64,000 nucleotides of DNA from Phylloscopus collybita (Eukaryota; Chordata; Aves; Passeriformes; Phylloscopidae), in assembly GCA_027886175.1 (NCBI GenBank), contig JAJNNQ010000023.1, positions 11,593,501-11,657,500 on the forward strand, written 5' to 3'. This document shows positions 11,821-22,430 of the stretch, piece by piece (the stretch's first letter is position 1; the number at the start of each line of letters is the position of its first letter). The notes under the pieces are model-generated. The model was not told where the DNA came from. It saw only the letters and a program-made list of their open reading frames with translations, and made no database searches. The translations under genes were made by a program, and so were the position numbers.

Positions 11821-13400
11821 ATCCCTGCTGTGTCCTGTCCATCCCTGGTGTGCACTGACCATTCTAGCTGTGCACAGACCATCCCTGCTGTGCACTGACC
11901 ATCCCTGGTGTGCACTGACCATCCCTGGTGTGCACTGACCCTCCCTGCTGTGTCCTGTCCATCCCTGCTGTGCACTGACCATCCCTGGTGTGCACTGACC
12001 ATCCCTGGTGTGCACTGACCCTCCCTGCTGTGTCCTGTCCATCCCTGGTGTGCACTGACCATCCCTGGTGTGCACTGACCATCCCTGCTGTGCACTGACC
12101 ATCCCTGGTGTGCACTGACCATCCCTGGTGTGCACTGACCCTCCCTGCTGTGTCCTGTCCATCCCTGGTGTGCAGTGACCATCCCTGGTGTGCACTGACC
12201 ATCCCTGGTGTGCACTGACCCTCCCTGCTGTGTCCTGTCCATCCCTGGTGTGCAGTGACCATCCCTGCTGTGCACTGACCCTCCCTGCTGTGCACTGACC
12301 ATCCCTGGTGTGCACTGACCCTCCCTGGTGTGCACTGACCATCCCTGGTGTGCACTGACCCTCCCTGGTGTGCACTGACCATCCCTGGTGTGCACTGACC
12401 CTCCCTGCTGTGCACTGACCATCCCTGCTGTGCACTGACCCTCCCTGCTGTGCACTGACCATCCCAGCTGTGTCCTGTCCATCCCTGGTGTGCACTGACC
12501 ATCCCTGCTGTGCACTGACCATCCCTGGTGTGCAGTGACCCTCCCTGCTGTGCACTGACCATCCCAGCTGTGTCCTGTCCATCCCTGGTGTGCACTGACC
12601 ATCCCTGCTGTGCACTGACCCTCCCTGGTGTGCACTGACCATCCCTGGTGTGCACTGACCATCCCTGCTGTGTCCTGTCCATCCCTGGTGTGCAGTGACC
12701 ATCCCTGGTGTGCAGTGACCATCCCTGGTGTGCACTGACCATCCCTGCTGTGTTCTGTCCATCCCTGCTGTGCACTGACCCTCCCTGCTGTGCACTGACC
12801 CTCCCTGCTGTGTCCTGTCCATCCCTGGTGTGCACTGACCATCCCTGGTGTGCACTGACCATCCCTGGTGTGCACTGACCATCCCTGCTGTGTCCTGTCC
12901 ATCCCTGGTGTGCAGTGACCATCCCTGGTGTGCAGTGACCATCCCTGGTGTGCACTGACCATCCCTGCTGTGCACTGACCATCCCAGCTGTGTCCTGTCC
13001 ATCCCTGCTGTGCACTGACCATCCCTGGTGTGCACTGTCCATCCCAGCTGTGCACTGACCATCCCAGCTGTGTCCTGTCCATCCCTGCTGTGCACTGTCC
13101 ATCCCAGCTGTGCACTGACCCTCCCTGCTGTGCACTGTCCGTCCCAGCTGTGCACTCACCATCCCTGGTGTGCACTGACCATCCCTGGTGTGTCCTGTCC
13201 ATCCCTGCTGTGCACTGACCCTCCCTGCTGTGTCCTGTCCATCCCTGCTGTGCAGTGACCATCCCTGCTGTGCAGTGACCATCTCTGGTGTGCACTGACC
13301 ATCCCTGCTGTGCACTGACCATCCCTGCTGTGCACTGACCATCCCTGGTGTGCACTGACCCTCCCTGCTGTGCACTGACCATCCCTGCTGTGCAGTGGCC
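11821..13400. repeat. 20-bp minisatellite, 79 units, no indels
   Basis: The unit is ATCCCTGGTGTGCACTGACC. It repeats in perfect 20-bp register from 11821 to 13400, about 79 units; one further degraded unit precedes it. Units differ only by substitutions at a few preferred positions: A or C at position 1, T or A at position 6, G or C at position 8, CAC or CAG in TGCACTG, and a linked change to TGTCCTGTCC in about fifteen units. Because no stop codon occurs in any phase of the minus-strand unit, all three minus frames are open. The longest spans 13580 to 11601 (659 codons) with unique ends. Its predicted peptide is a 20-residue repeat rich in G, Q, H, W, C and T with no known domain. I do not call a gene. 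Confidence 0.97.
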
Positions 13401-15388
13401 ACCCTGGGGCCATCCCACAGCGGTGCCCTGCCCACACCTGCAGCCAGGGACACTCTGCTCCCCCATCCCAGGGGCACACAGGTGTTCCCAGGTGGAAAAG
13501 GCTCTCCCAGAAGGCAGGAGAGGCCGGAGGAAGCCGCAGTCACGCCAGCTGCCTGTGGTTTGAGGAGTGAGTGCCAACATCTCTCACTCTCACTGTCCCA
13601 GCGCTGCTCCGAGGGCAACCTGATCTGCCTTTAATCTGCTCTGACCACAGGACAAATGGTTTGAATAAAACCCTGCCCCACTGAGTCACTCCGCTCTGCC
13701 TTTTGGGGATGCACCGAGGAGCCATGGCTTGCTCTGCCTGAGAGACAAAATCAACGTGAGAGAAATGTTTTTGTTGTGTGGTAACTAAGAAAAAGGAAGT
13801 AAAAAAAAAAAAAAAAAAGAAAAGGAAAGAGAAAAAGAAATTTGGGTGGGATGTTTGTGCGTGATGAAAGGAAAATTAAGGGAAAGAGAGAAGTCATTTT
13901 TCTTGGAAGAGCAGGTAAAAGTATGAACAGAAAAACAGCTGTCACAGGGAGGGTGAGGGCTCTGCTTTAGCAGCTGAGCTCTCTTCTGGGAGCAGGTAAA
14001 CATCCACGGGTGCACTGGGCTCCTTCCCCTGCCTGCAGCAGGAGAGGCAGGCCCTGAGCAAGCCCAACATTCCAGGAGAGAGGAGAGCCAAGAGAAATGC
14101 CCTTTGCTCTTGGTGGCAGAGCTGGCTGCAGTTTCCATTGGCCTTTGGGTCACAGGGGGCATGGAGCACTCGGTGGAGCTCATGCACTGGGCACAGGGAA
14201 TCCAGGATCAGAGCAGGCCCTGCCCCTGCCCGGGCTGTGTTTGCTGGGAGCCCCTGCTCTGACTCTTCCCCATCACCACATCTTGCCCAGGCCTTGCTCA
14301 AATCCCCCAAATCCCCCTCAGAGCTGTGCAGCCAATCTTGGCTGGGGAGCCCAAGCGCTGCCATCCCACCACCCCGAGCCTGCTGGGAATGGGGGGATCT
14401 CAGCTCCCCTGGGGGCTCTCCAGGGATGAAATCCTGGCAATCTCACACAGCACAGCCACAGTGCCCATGGGACAAGCTCTGCCTTTTTCCCCTCTTTCCT
14501 ATTGAATGAGAACACTTCCAATGATTTTTTTTGGGAGCTTTAGGCCATGTAAGGTAATACAGAGCTCTCAGTGAGAATGACAAGGAATTCCTACTGATTC
14601 TTTTGGGGGGTGTAGGAGAGTTTTCATACCCAGTAATACTTCTGCAAGCAAGGATCTGCCCTGTGGAGCACCTCTGCCATGCCTACACCTGGCAGAAATG
14701 ATCTCCCAACCTTTGCTGGTCTGGCAGCTCTGGACATCCTCCCTGATTCCCTGCAAAAGCCAGCGGGGTGTGCAGCTCCAGATCCCATCACCATTTTCTC
14801 AGGACATGTGGTTGCACAGTATTTGTAGGGTCATTTCTCTGTTGAGTTTTGTCAAAATGCTGCTCAGAACACACTCCTAATGGCCAAAGATCCACTGAAA
14901 GTTGGGAATATTGGTGCCTTTAATCAAGCAGTGCAAGGAGAAGGATGTTCCCTTTGATGCTGATCCATTGTGGGCATTGCTGGGCCCTTTTTGGAGCTGA
15001 TTCCATGCATGGCCCCCTTTAAATCTGGAAGTATGTTTTCCCAGCATTTCAGATGTTACGAGACATTTTACTGGGAAAGAAAAAGACAAATGGGAAAAAT
15101 GTGGTGTTTTTTCACTCTCTGAAAGAAGCCACAGCCACAAAAACTGGACACAAACCTGAAATGCTGAGCTCCAGCTCCACAGCTTTTGCAGCTCCTGGCT
15201 CAGGAAAGAGGCTCTCCCTGATTTTTCATCTGCCATTTGTAGCCCATGCTTTGCAGACATGGGACACACTTATGGATATCTCTTTTGTGGTGTTTCAGGG
15301 TCATAAACAAAACAAAGTCAGCAAAGACCACGAGATCCCCACGTACTTCCCCTGATTGTCTCTGGATTACGCTGCTGAGGTGAGTCAG
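13401..15388. other. Unique non-coding sequence, no gene seen
   Basis: No exon or mobile element is recognised. A run of 18 A lies at 13801-13818 inside a purine-rich patch reaching about 13850. A perfect TGAGTCA (AP-1 type) heptamer lies at 13683, which may well be chance. Confidence 0.55.
13801..13850. repeat. Poly(A) and purine-rich tract
   Basis: Eighteen A are followed by GAAAAGGAAAGAGAAAAAG and GAAATTTGGG. It is a low-complexity purine tract. Confidence 0.9.
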
Positions 15389-15800
15389 TGTTTATCGATA
15401 TAAACCTATCAGGAGCAATGCAGGCTCAGAGCAGTGTGCTTCCCCACGTGCTCATTGTCCCCTCACTCGCTGTCAAGCCCCTGGGATCAGGCATTCAGGA
15501 GGGGACACCTGTCCTCTTGGCAGAACCTGCCTTGCATTTGGAAACTCCCCGTGTGTTTAAGGATCCTCTGGAAGTGGCTGCCAGGCCAGGAGAGCAACCT
15601 CTGCCCTGGCAGGTGGGAAGGGTGAGATGTTTGCTGGGCAAGGGCAGTGCTGGTGCTGCAGATGCAGAAAATCCAGGCTGGCTGTGAGGAAGGACAGAGC
15701 TGGGGCTTCTTCTGTGTTTTACCTGCAGCCCAGGGCTGTGAATTTGGGATTGCCCTCCCTCCCCAGGGAGCTGCTACAGGGGGGATACCAATGTCTCCTT
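15389..15800 (+). repeat. Inverted repeat, left arm (412 bp)
   Basis: This arm starts TGTTTATCGATATAAACC and ends ATACCAATGTCTCCTT. Read against the reverse complement of 16891-17301, it is identical over about the inner 390 bp except for one 1-bp indel (CAGGCATTC versus CAGCATTC). The outermost ~25 bases have several substitutions. The arm encodes no recognisable protein and is not a repeat family I know. Confidence 0.95.
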
Positions 15801-16890
15801 ACCCTGTAGGACAGGAAATGTCCCACCACGATGCTCAGTGCAGTGCTGAACTGTCTCTTGGGTGTTTGCAGGGCTTATTTTTTTCCATCTCTCCTTTATT
15901 TCCTCACCCATTGACGGCTCCAGCAGCCCAAGACACTGGAATCTTGCAGCCAGATTTCTAATTCCAGAAACTCTCTGCTGTTGCTTACAAGACCAGACGG
16001 GCTCTGAGCAACTCCCCTTTCCTCTGCCGCTCCTCTGAGCTCCTGGAAACACAAGTTCTGTTTTGCAAGATGTTTACACTCAGCAAACACACGGGGAAAT
16101 GGTCACTTGCAAAGCAGCTTCGGCCAGGAGGCAGCAACAGCCACACCAGTGGATCCAAAAATAGCTGGAGGAGCAAGCAGAGGGGAAGGAGAAGTGGTGG
16201 AGTCTCGAAATTTTTCACCCAGTGGGAAAAACAAACTCTGCCCACGTTTGGCTTCCTGCCTGGCAGACAGACAGATAATGCCAACTACAAGGGGTGAACT
16301 GCAGGGGAATTGCAGAGCTAAAAGTGACATTAACTCTGCTTTGCAGCAATTGAGCCTCACGTGTAACCTGGGGATGCCATCAGCTCTGAGGAGTGAACAA
16401 CCCATCAGGAAGAAGGCAGAGGGCTGTGGGTGGGACCTGTCAGTCCTGGGCTCCTCATTTATTTCCCAGTCACTTCCCAGCCCAAGGGCCCCACAGTGAT
16501 CCCACAGCTTCTTTGGGGGTGGTTTGTTTGGTTCCTTTTGCTGTTTTGGCAGGCAGCAGAGCTGAATCTGGGCAGAGCAGAAGGCACAAACTCCCCCTGC
16601 TCCTCACAGATGGACCCACCAGCTCTCCTCTCATTCCCATGGAAGCGTTTCTGTGGAGGGCATCCAAGTTTATGACAAATCCGTTTCCAGCCCAGCAGGG
16701 ACCCTCTCCAGGGACATGGGGTTTGGGGGGGAGCAGCTTCCCTCAGACCTGCACTGCAGGCCCGGAGCTGGGGGCATTGATACCAGCCTGAGGTGACAGA
16801 AAGGCTCCTCTGGAGGTGCAGAACTCCATATGCAGCATAAACAGAACAGCCAGGGGGGGATCCAAGCATGAAAAGGTCATCCCAAGACTC
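15801..16890. other. Spacer of the inverted repeat (1.09 kb)
   Basis: This unique-looking sequence lies between the two arms. I see no transposase-like frame, gene or known repeat in it. Open frames up to about 132 codons overlap on both strands without motifs. Confidence 0.6.
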
Positions 16891-17301
16891 AAGGAGACAT
16901 TGGTATCCCCCCTGTAGCAGCTCCCTGGGGAGGGAGGGCAATCCCAAATTCACAGCCCTGGGCTGCAGGTAAAACACAGAAGAAGCCCCAGCTCTGTCCT
17001 TCCTCACAGCCAGCCTGGATTTTCTGCATCTGCAGCACCAGCACTGCCCTTGCCCAGCAAACATCTCACCCTTCCCACCTGCCAGGGCAGAGGTTGCTCT
17101 CCTGGCCTGGCAGCCACTTCCAGAGGATCCTTAAACACACGGGGAGTTTCCAAATGCAAGGCAGGTTCTGCCAAGAGGACAGGTGTCCCCTCCTGAATGC
17201 TGATCCCAGGGGCTTGACAGCGAGTGAGGGGACAATGAGCACGTGGGGAAGCACACTGCTCTGAGCCTGCATTGCTCCTGATATTGTTATATCCATAAAC
17301 A
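16891..17301 (-). repeat. Inverted repeat, right arm (411 bp)
   Basis: This is the reverse-complement partner of 15389-15800. It ends with ...ATATCCATAAACA, so the whole unit is bounded by TGTTTAT and ATAAACA. The flanks GAGTCAG on the left and TTGGGGC on the right show no target-site duplication. This argues against a simple transposon with terminal inverted repeats, although a foldback element cannot be excluded. Confidence 0.95.
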
Positions 17302-17349
17302 TTGGGGCTCCTCAACCCCAATTCCCACTGGATCCAGTGCAAGAAGGTC

Positions 17350-17387
17350 TGATGATGATGATGATGATGGTGATGGTGATGATGACC
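17350..17387. repeat. (GAT)n microsatellite, imperfect
   Basis: Repeated GAT with two GGTGAT interruptions, about 50 bp outside the right arm of the inverted repeat. Confidence 0.95.
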
Positions 17388-19412
17388 ATGGGTATGAGGT
17401 GAGGAGCAGGTTGGTGGTTTCTGTTGGATTGAGCCTTTTTCTGTTGTAAAAGGAATTTTTGTTCCATTTTCAGTCTCATGTGAAGGGTGGGACGGTGCAG
17501 ATGTTACAATTCACACCATCACAAACAGAAGCCAAACCATTTCCTAATTCCAACCCATTATAAGTGTTTTTTGGCCTGTCAGCTTTTGCCACACAATGCT
17601 GCTAATGCCTTAAAGCCAATCATCTAAAATTACCCCTCCTGGGTCCTACTACAATGCACCTTTCATCGTTCTAGTTCTCCAAAATATCTAATCTATTTGC
17701 AAAGTCATCATTTGAAGCTTATTTCCAGTTCCATTTCTCTCTCAGCAATGTCTGTCCTATTCCCTGGCCTTTCTAAATCAGCATTTTTTACCTCAGAGGT
17801 TGCACACAGATGCACAAGGCTGTGTGAGCCTTCTGCCAGGCTTGGAGAACCCTCCCCAAATCCATTTCCCACAGGTTTCCTCTCCCTGGAACCTCCTGAG
17901 ATATTCGAGGTTCTTGGCATCATGCAGGACTGGGGGGTCCTGCTGAAGCCTCCAGGCTTGGAAAACAAGAGGCACCTGTTGGTGGAACCATTTTTGTTTC
18001 AGATTAACCCCCACTGACGAGGGAATACCAAAAACACCCATTTCTTGCTGTTATTTTAGCCAGCCTGCCCGTGTGGGGCATTCCCAGAGCTGTGTTTTCC
18101 CTGCCTGGATGATTTATTTTCCTTTTTCTCACACAGAGATGTCCTGAGTGCAGAAATCCTGGTGCAGCTGTGGCAGCACCCAGTTTTGAAAGCTCTGGCT
18201 TTTAAAATCATATTAAGAACTTTGTTAGAAAAATCTGCTGTTTAATTATTCACTCATATTCCTAGACCAAACATGGTTTTGCTCCACTCCAAGAAGAGTA
18301 ATGGTGCTGGAAATCTGCTTTGATTCCTTTTCTCAATCAGCACCACCAATGTTCACTTCAGTCTGGTCATGGCATCATGATTTTCTTCTGGCTTTTCCCT
18401 TTTTTGTTTCTTTGTTCTTTGCATGGAATACATGATCAGACAGTGTTCCAACAATCATGTCTTGCTGCTGGGCTATTTCCATCTCCTTCCAATTCAGCAT
18501 TTTATAAGGATGTCTAATAAGGTGATAACGTAAGGGTGATAATGTAAGGATGGCTGCAGGTGACATGATGATGCCATGCAGAAGATGGCAACACCAGAAT
18601 TCACAGAGCACCACGTCCCACCCCACACAACAGCAAGCTGATTTTCTTGTAGAATTACCCTCAGCTTAAAAAAAAAAAAAAAAAAAAAAAAAGGCAGAAA
18701 ATATGGGCCACAGCAGCAGGATAATCTCAAAACAGGATGCTCTTAAAGTTTCCATCGAGGATCAGCTGCTTTTTAATTAGTCACCAGAGGGACAGAGAAG
18801 AAAGTTGCTAACTGTGAGAACATCATAAAAATGTAAACACCGTGGCCCAGTTTTATGATGGCAACACCTTTCTGTGGATGCAAGAGTGAGCCTGGATTGG
18901 CTAATGAGTGGAAAAATATTGGGATTTTTCTTGAACAGCTCACGAAGAGGCATCTGCAGTTATAAAATCAACCATTTCCTTTGGAAAAAGAATGGAAATA
19001 TTTGACAAAAATACCTTCAAGATTGGTTGCTCGGGCTTGTTTTGTTTTTTAAATATATCCCAGGAATAATCAAGATGTGCAGTTTTTTGAATGAGAAATC
19101 CTGAATCAAGACGGCTTTATTGTGAAAAGCCTTGGTACTTTCAGCATTTTATGATGCCTGAAATCTTCTTCTTTCCAGCTGCTTTTGTTTGCTGGTTCTG
19201 CCTTTTAAGGGGATTCTGTGATTCTATGGGTGATTAAGGCAGATAATGAGCTCCACTCAAGTTTGTGCTACGGGAAATAAGAAGAGGAGCAGGGAAGGTG
19301 CCTGAGGGGTTTCAGACCAATGATTTAAGTTGGTTTCTCGTTTAGATTTCTTCAGTTTTGGAAATCCAGGCTGACCTCTCTCAGGCCTTGGAAACGCTCT
19401 TGGAAGATGAAA
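17388..19412. other. Unique non-coding sequence, no gene seen
   Basis: No exon or mobile element is recognised. A 25-base A run lies at 18668-18692. The short string ATTCTGTGATTCTATGG near 19213-19229 resembles a CR1 terminus, but the sequence before it does not match, so I leave it uncalled. Confidence 0.55.
18668..18692. repeat. Poly(A) tract
   Basis: Twenty-five consecutive A. No retroposed body is recognised upstream. Confidence 0.95.
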
Positions 19413-19482
19413 GTGCTCAGGACTCCTTTAAACAAATTAAAATTATGTCTTGTCGGGCACAAAATTCAAATTGCAATTCCCC
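19413..19482. repeat. Short direct repeat copy 1, left of the 39-bp array
   Basis: GTGCTCAGGACTCC, then GGGCACAAAA and CAAATTGCAATTCCCC, recur in the same order and spacing at 20541-20609. The copies differ at many middle positions. They flank the 39-bp minisatellite. Confidence 0.7.
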
Positions 19483-19541
19483 AACCTGAAGGAATTGATA
19501 ATTTAATGTCCTTTTCATGAAGTGTTTAAAACTATTGTGCC

Positions 19542-19559
19542 TTTTTTTTTTTTTTTTTT
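19542..19559. repeat. Poly(T) tract
   Basis: Eighteen consecutive T followed by GGTTTGTTTTGTG. Confidence 0.95.
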
Positions 19560-19954
19560 GGTTTGTTTTGTGATTTGGAGGGAAAATACATTAAAATAAT
19601 CGAGAAAGAAGAAAAAACATGGTTGGAACATATTTTTCCTTTCTTATTAACACTGCGAGGGGGTTGACACCTATTTATGGAATCACTCAAAGAAATGTGG
19701 AATGTGGCAAACCCTCCTCAATCGGACACAACTACACAGAGGTGGCAGCTCTTGAGGCCACAGCTGAATAAATCAGCCCAAAATAAAAATTCCCAAGTAT
19801 TTCCCTCTCAGGATTCAGTCCCAACAAGGCTGCAAGAGAGGAGTTAAGGGAAGAGTGCTGCAAAGGCAACCCCAAACTCTGAGGTGATTGAGGCAATCCC
19901 GAATCAAAGGGATTCCCTGGAGGTCTGGGGTGGCTTGGAACAGGTTGAGGTGTT

Positions 19955-20395
19955 CAGGGATGGGGGGGCTGAGGGATGGACCCTCAGCAGTGGGGCAGGA
20001 TGTGGGGCTGAGGGATGGACCCTCAGCAGTGGGGCAGGGATGGGGGGCTGAGGGATGGACCCTCAGCAGTGGGGCAGGATGTGGGGCTGAGGGATGGACC
20101 CTCAGCAGTGGGGCAGGATGTGGGGCTGATGGATGGGATCTGGGGCTGAGGGATGGACTCTCAGCAGTGGGGCAGGATGTGGGGCTGAGGGATGGACCCT
20201 CAGCAGTGGGGCAGGATGTGGGGCTGAGGGATGGACCCTCACAGGGCTGAGGGATGGGGGGCTGAGGGATGGACCCTCACAGGGCTGAGGGATGGGGGGC
20301 TGAGGGATGGACTCTCAGCAGTGGGGCAGGGGGATGGGGCTGAGGGATGGACCCCCAGCAGTGGGGCAGGGGTCTGGGCTGTGGGTGTGGGCTGC
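19955..20395. repeat. 39-bp minisatellite, about 10-11 units
   Basis: The unit joins GGGGCTGAGGGATGGACCCT and CAGCAGTGGGGCAGGATGT. GAGGGATGGA recurs at 19971, 20010, 20050 and 20089, giving a period of 39-40 bp. Shortened variants with CTCACAGGGCTGAGGGATGG lie at 20237-20300. The 39-bp period keeps one plus-strand frame open across part of the array, which is a by-product of the period and not evidence of a gene. Confidence 0.95.
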
Positions 20396-20540
20396 AGGGG
20401 TTCAGCCTGAGCACGACTCTGCCCAAAATGAGAAGGAATTTCATCAACGACCCCAAAGGTGTGGAAACTCTCTCTGCAAAGGAGAGCAACAGGGTCCCTG
20501 GGGAGCCCATCTTGTCCCATGATGAGGTGGATCCCTGAAG

Positions 20541-20609
20541 GTGCTCAGGACTCCATGAAAGAAAGGAAAATGATTCCTTTTTGGGCACAAAACCCAAACT
20601 GCAATTCCC
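20541..20609. repeat. Short direct repeat copy 2, right of the 39-bp array
   Basis: This is the partner of 19413-19482, sharing GTGCTCAGGACTCC, GGGCACAAAA and ACTGCAATTCCC. The pair may be relics of a tandem segmental duplication or of an unrecognised dispersed repeat. Confidence 0.7.
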
Positions 20610-20997
20610 GTGAGTGATCCCCATCCACGCAGCTCCATCCCAGGGGGCAGCCCTTGGCACTGGGAGGATCCCACAGGGGAAGAACCAGCCCAGCTGCAAG
20701 TTTCACTGGAAGGTTTCCAGTTTGAGGCTAAAGCTCGCTCCTGGCAGTGTGGGAGAAACCTAAGACTGGCAGCTGAGTGCATTTCCCAAGAAATGAACCA
20801 GGGATATCTGGGCAGGGCTGCAGAGGAGGTGCACTGGGGTTCATCCCATGCAGCCCCACAGCTGGCCCTGCTTCCAGCTCCTGCCAGGTGCCAAAGCACC
20901 CCTTGGGAATTGGATTTATTGGGAAAATTGGATTTTGGTTTGTGTTCCTCAAAGCTCAATGGGGGAATCTGGGATCTGTTTTCCCTGCCAGTGTTCC

Positions 20998-21441
20998 TGA
21001 TGCCTTGGGAGGCTGAGCTGGAGCAGAGGCTGGACAGAGCCAGAGAATAAAGCAGAGATTTATTAAAAGGCCTTTAGGGTGCACCTGGGGCAGGACAAGA
21101 GCCTGGCCAGGCCTGCACCCAAGGGGGACCCAAAATGCTCCCCAAATGGACAAAGGGTCACCAGGTCTGACACTGGGATCAGTTGGGGTCCATTTGCACC
21201 TTGGGGTTGAATTGTCCAATTGCAGCTGCAGGCTGTGAGGTCCCATCCTTCTTGTTCCTCCCTGCAGCCACCCTTGTTTGTGCTTTGGGGCTGAAAGTTG
21301 TCCTTGGGGTGCAGCAGGGACAGGATTTGTTTTGTGTCCCTGCTGTGTGCAGAGCTGAGTGAGCCTGGATGTGAGGCTGAGAGCTGCACCCCTGGGCAGC
21401 ACAGAGCCTGGAACACAGGGAAGGGAGAACTGAAGGCACCA
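20998..21441 (-). mobile_element. LTR-like repeat, subfamily A, copy 2 (complete)
   Basis: The element begins TGATGCCTTGGG and ends AAGGCACCA, so it has TG...CA ends and short inverted termini. A reversed AATAAA (TTTATT at 21058) lies about 60 bases from the left end. This suits a polyadenylation signal near the 3' end of a minus-strand LTR, although a plus-strand AATAAA at about 21048 leaves orientation uncertain. Homologous copies are at 1-162, 40326-40852, 58606-58758 and 58913-59341. I see no target-site duplication and no internal retroviral region, so it looks like a solo LTR. Confidence 0.7.
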
Positions 21442-22265
21442 CTCCTGCCTCACCGAGACTTGAACAAAGGGGCAAGGAGGCCACTGCAGAGTAAAGGAGG
21501 CCCGTGATCTGCCCCCGGGGAGCAGCAGGGGCTGTCCGGGCGCTCTCGGGTTACAACACAGGCTGTGTTCCATTCCCGGCAGCGCTGGCAATCACCACCA
21601 CAGACGGCAGCAGAAAGCGTCCCCAGCTCCCATTCCCAGCCGGGCACGGGCAGGAGCTGCAGGCTCCAGGTCTCTGTGGGCATTGCTGGGCAAGGTCAGG
21701 ATGCAGCCTGGGGCTGCCCAGAGCTTTTCAGCTGGGAGGGGGCAGCAGCAGCAAGGTCACGCCCCATCACCAATTTAATTATGCAGCAAGGGTTTAAAAA
21801 TAAGCTGCCTTCATCATGATGCCTTCAGACCATAACTTCTCAGCTCAGGAGCTCCTTTCCTTCTTCCCAGACTCCTCCCAGAAGCCATCAGGACAGGGAG
21901 AAGCAAAGCAGATTATGGCAAACAAATTCTCCCCTCCCGTGGAAAAAAAAAAAAACAGACTTGTTGGGTTTGAGTTTTGTGGGGGTTTTTTTTTGGTTTT
22001 TGTTTGTGGGTTTTTGTTTGTTTTTGGTTTTTTTGTTGTTGGTGGTGGTTTGGGTTTGTTTGTTTGTTTTTCTTGGGTTGGTTTTTTTTTTTCAGGCTTA
22101 AATTTAATTTGGGAAATAATTTTATTAATGTAACACATCTTCTTTCAGCCTGGGGAGTGTGGGTATTTTGTTTGCCAGAGGGAGCAGGCCCAATGGAGGC
22201 GTTTAATCCTTTAAATAAACAGCAATGAGAAGCCAAAGGGAATGAAATTCAGCGTTTCATTCTTC
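21442..22265. other. Unique non-coding sequence with G/T tract
   Basis: No gene is supported. The main feature is the G/T tract described separately. Confidence 0.55.
21974..22092. repeat. G/T-only low-complexity tract
   Basis: From 21974 to 22071 the plus strand has only G and T, a mixture of GTTT, GGTTT and T runs. After a single C it continues to 22092. The opposite strand is A/C only. Similar tracts are at 30022, 41707 (A/C), 54821 and 60625. Confidence 0.95.
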
Positions 22266-22430
22266 CCTGTGAGCGTGGTGTGGCCCTGGCACAGAGATGT
22301 TGTGGCTGCCCCATCCCTGGAAGTGTCCAAGGCCAGGCTGGGTGAGGCTTGGAGAAACCTGGGATAGTGGAAGGTGGTGGAATGAGATGAATTTTGAGGT
22401 CTCTTCCAACCCAAACCATTCCATGATTGC
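22266..22430 (+). mobile_element. CR1 LINE 3' end, plus strand
   Basis: The blocks GTGGCTGCCCCATCCCTGGA, GTGTCCAAGGCCAGGCTGGG, GATAGTGGAAGGTGG and CTCTTCCAACCCAAACCATT appear in the order of a CR1 terminus, ending CCATGATTGC. It is the same subtype as 4930-5125. Confidence 0.9.

Noticed and set aside
11821..13400. CRISPR-like array (regular short repeats)
   Set aside because: The 20-bp units are contiguous without unique spacers, and the context is clearly a vertebrate genome. It is a minisatellite.
15389..17301. DNA transposon with 411-bp terminal inverted repeats
   Set aside because: No target-site duplication and no transposase-like frame were found. It is kept as an open possibility in the findings only.
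19205..19235. CR1 terminus suggested by ATTCTGTGATTCTATGG
   Set aside because: The preceding bases do not match any CR1 3' block, so the short match alone is insufficient.
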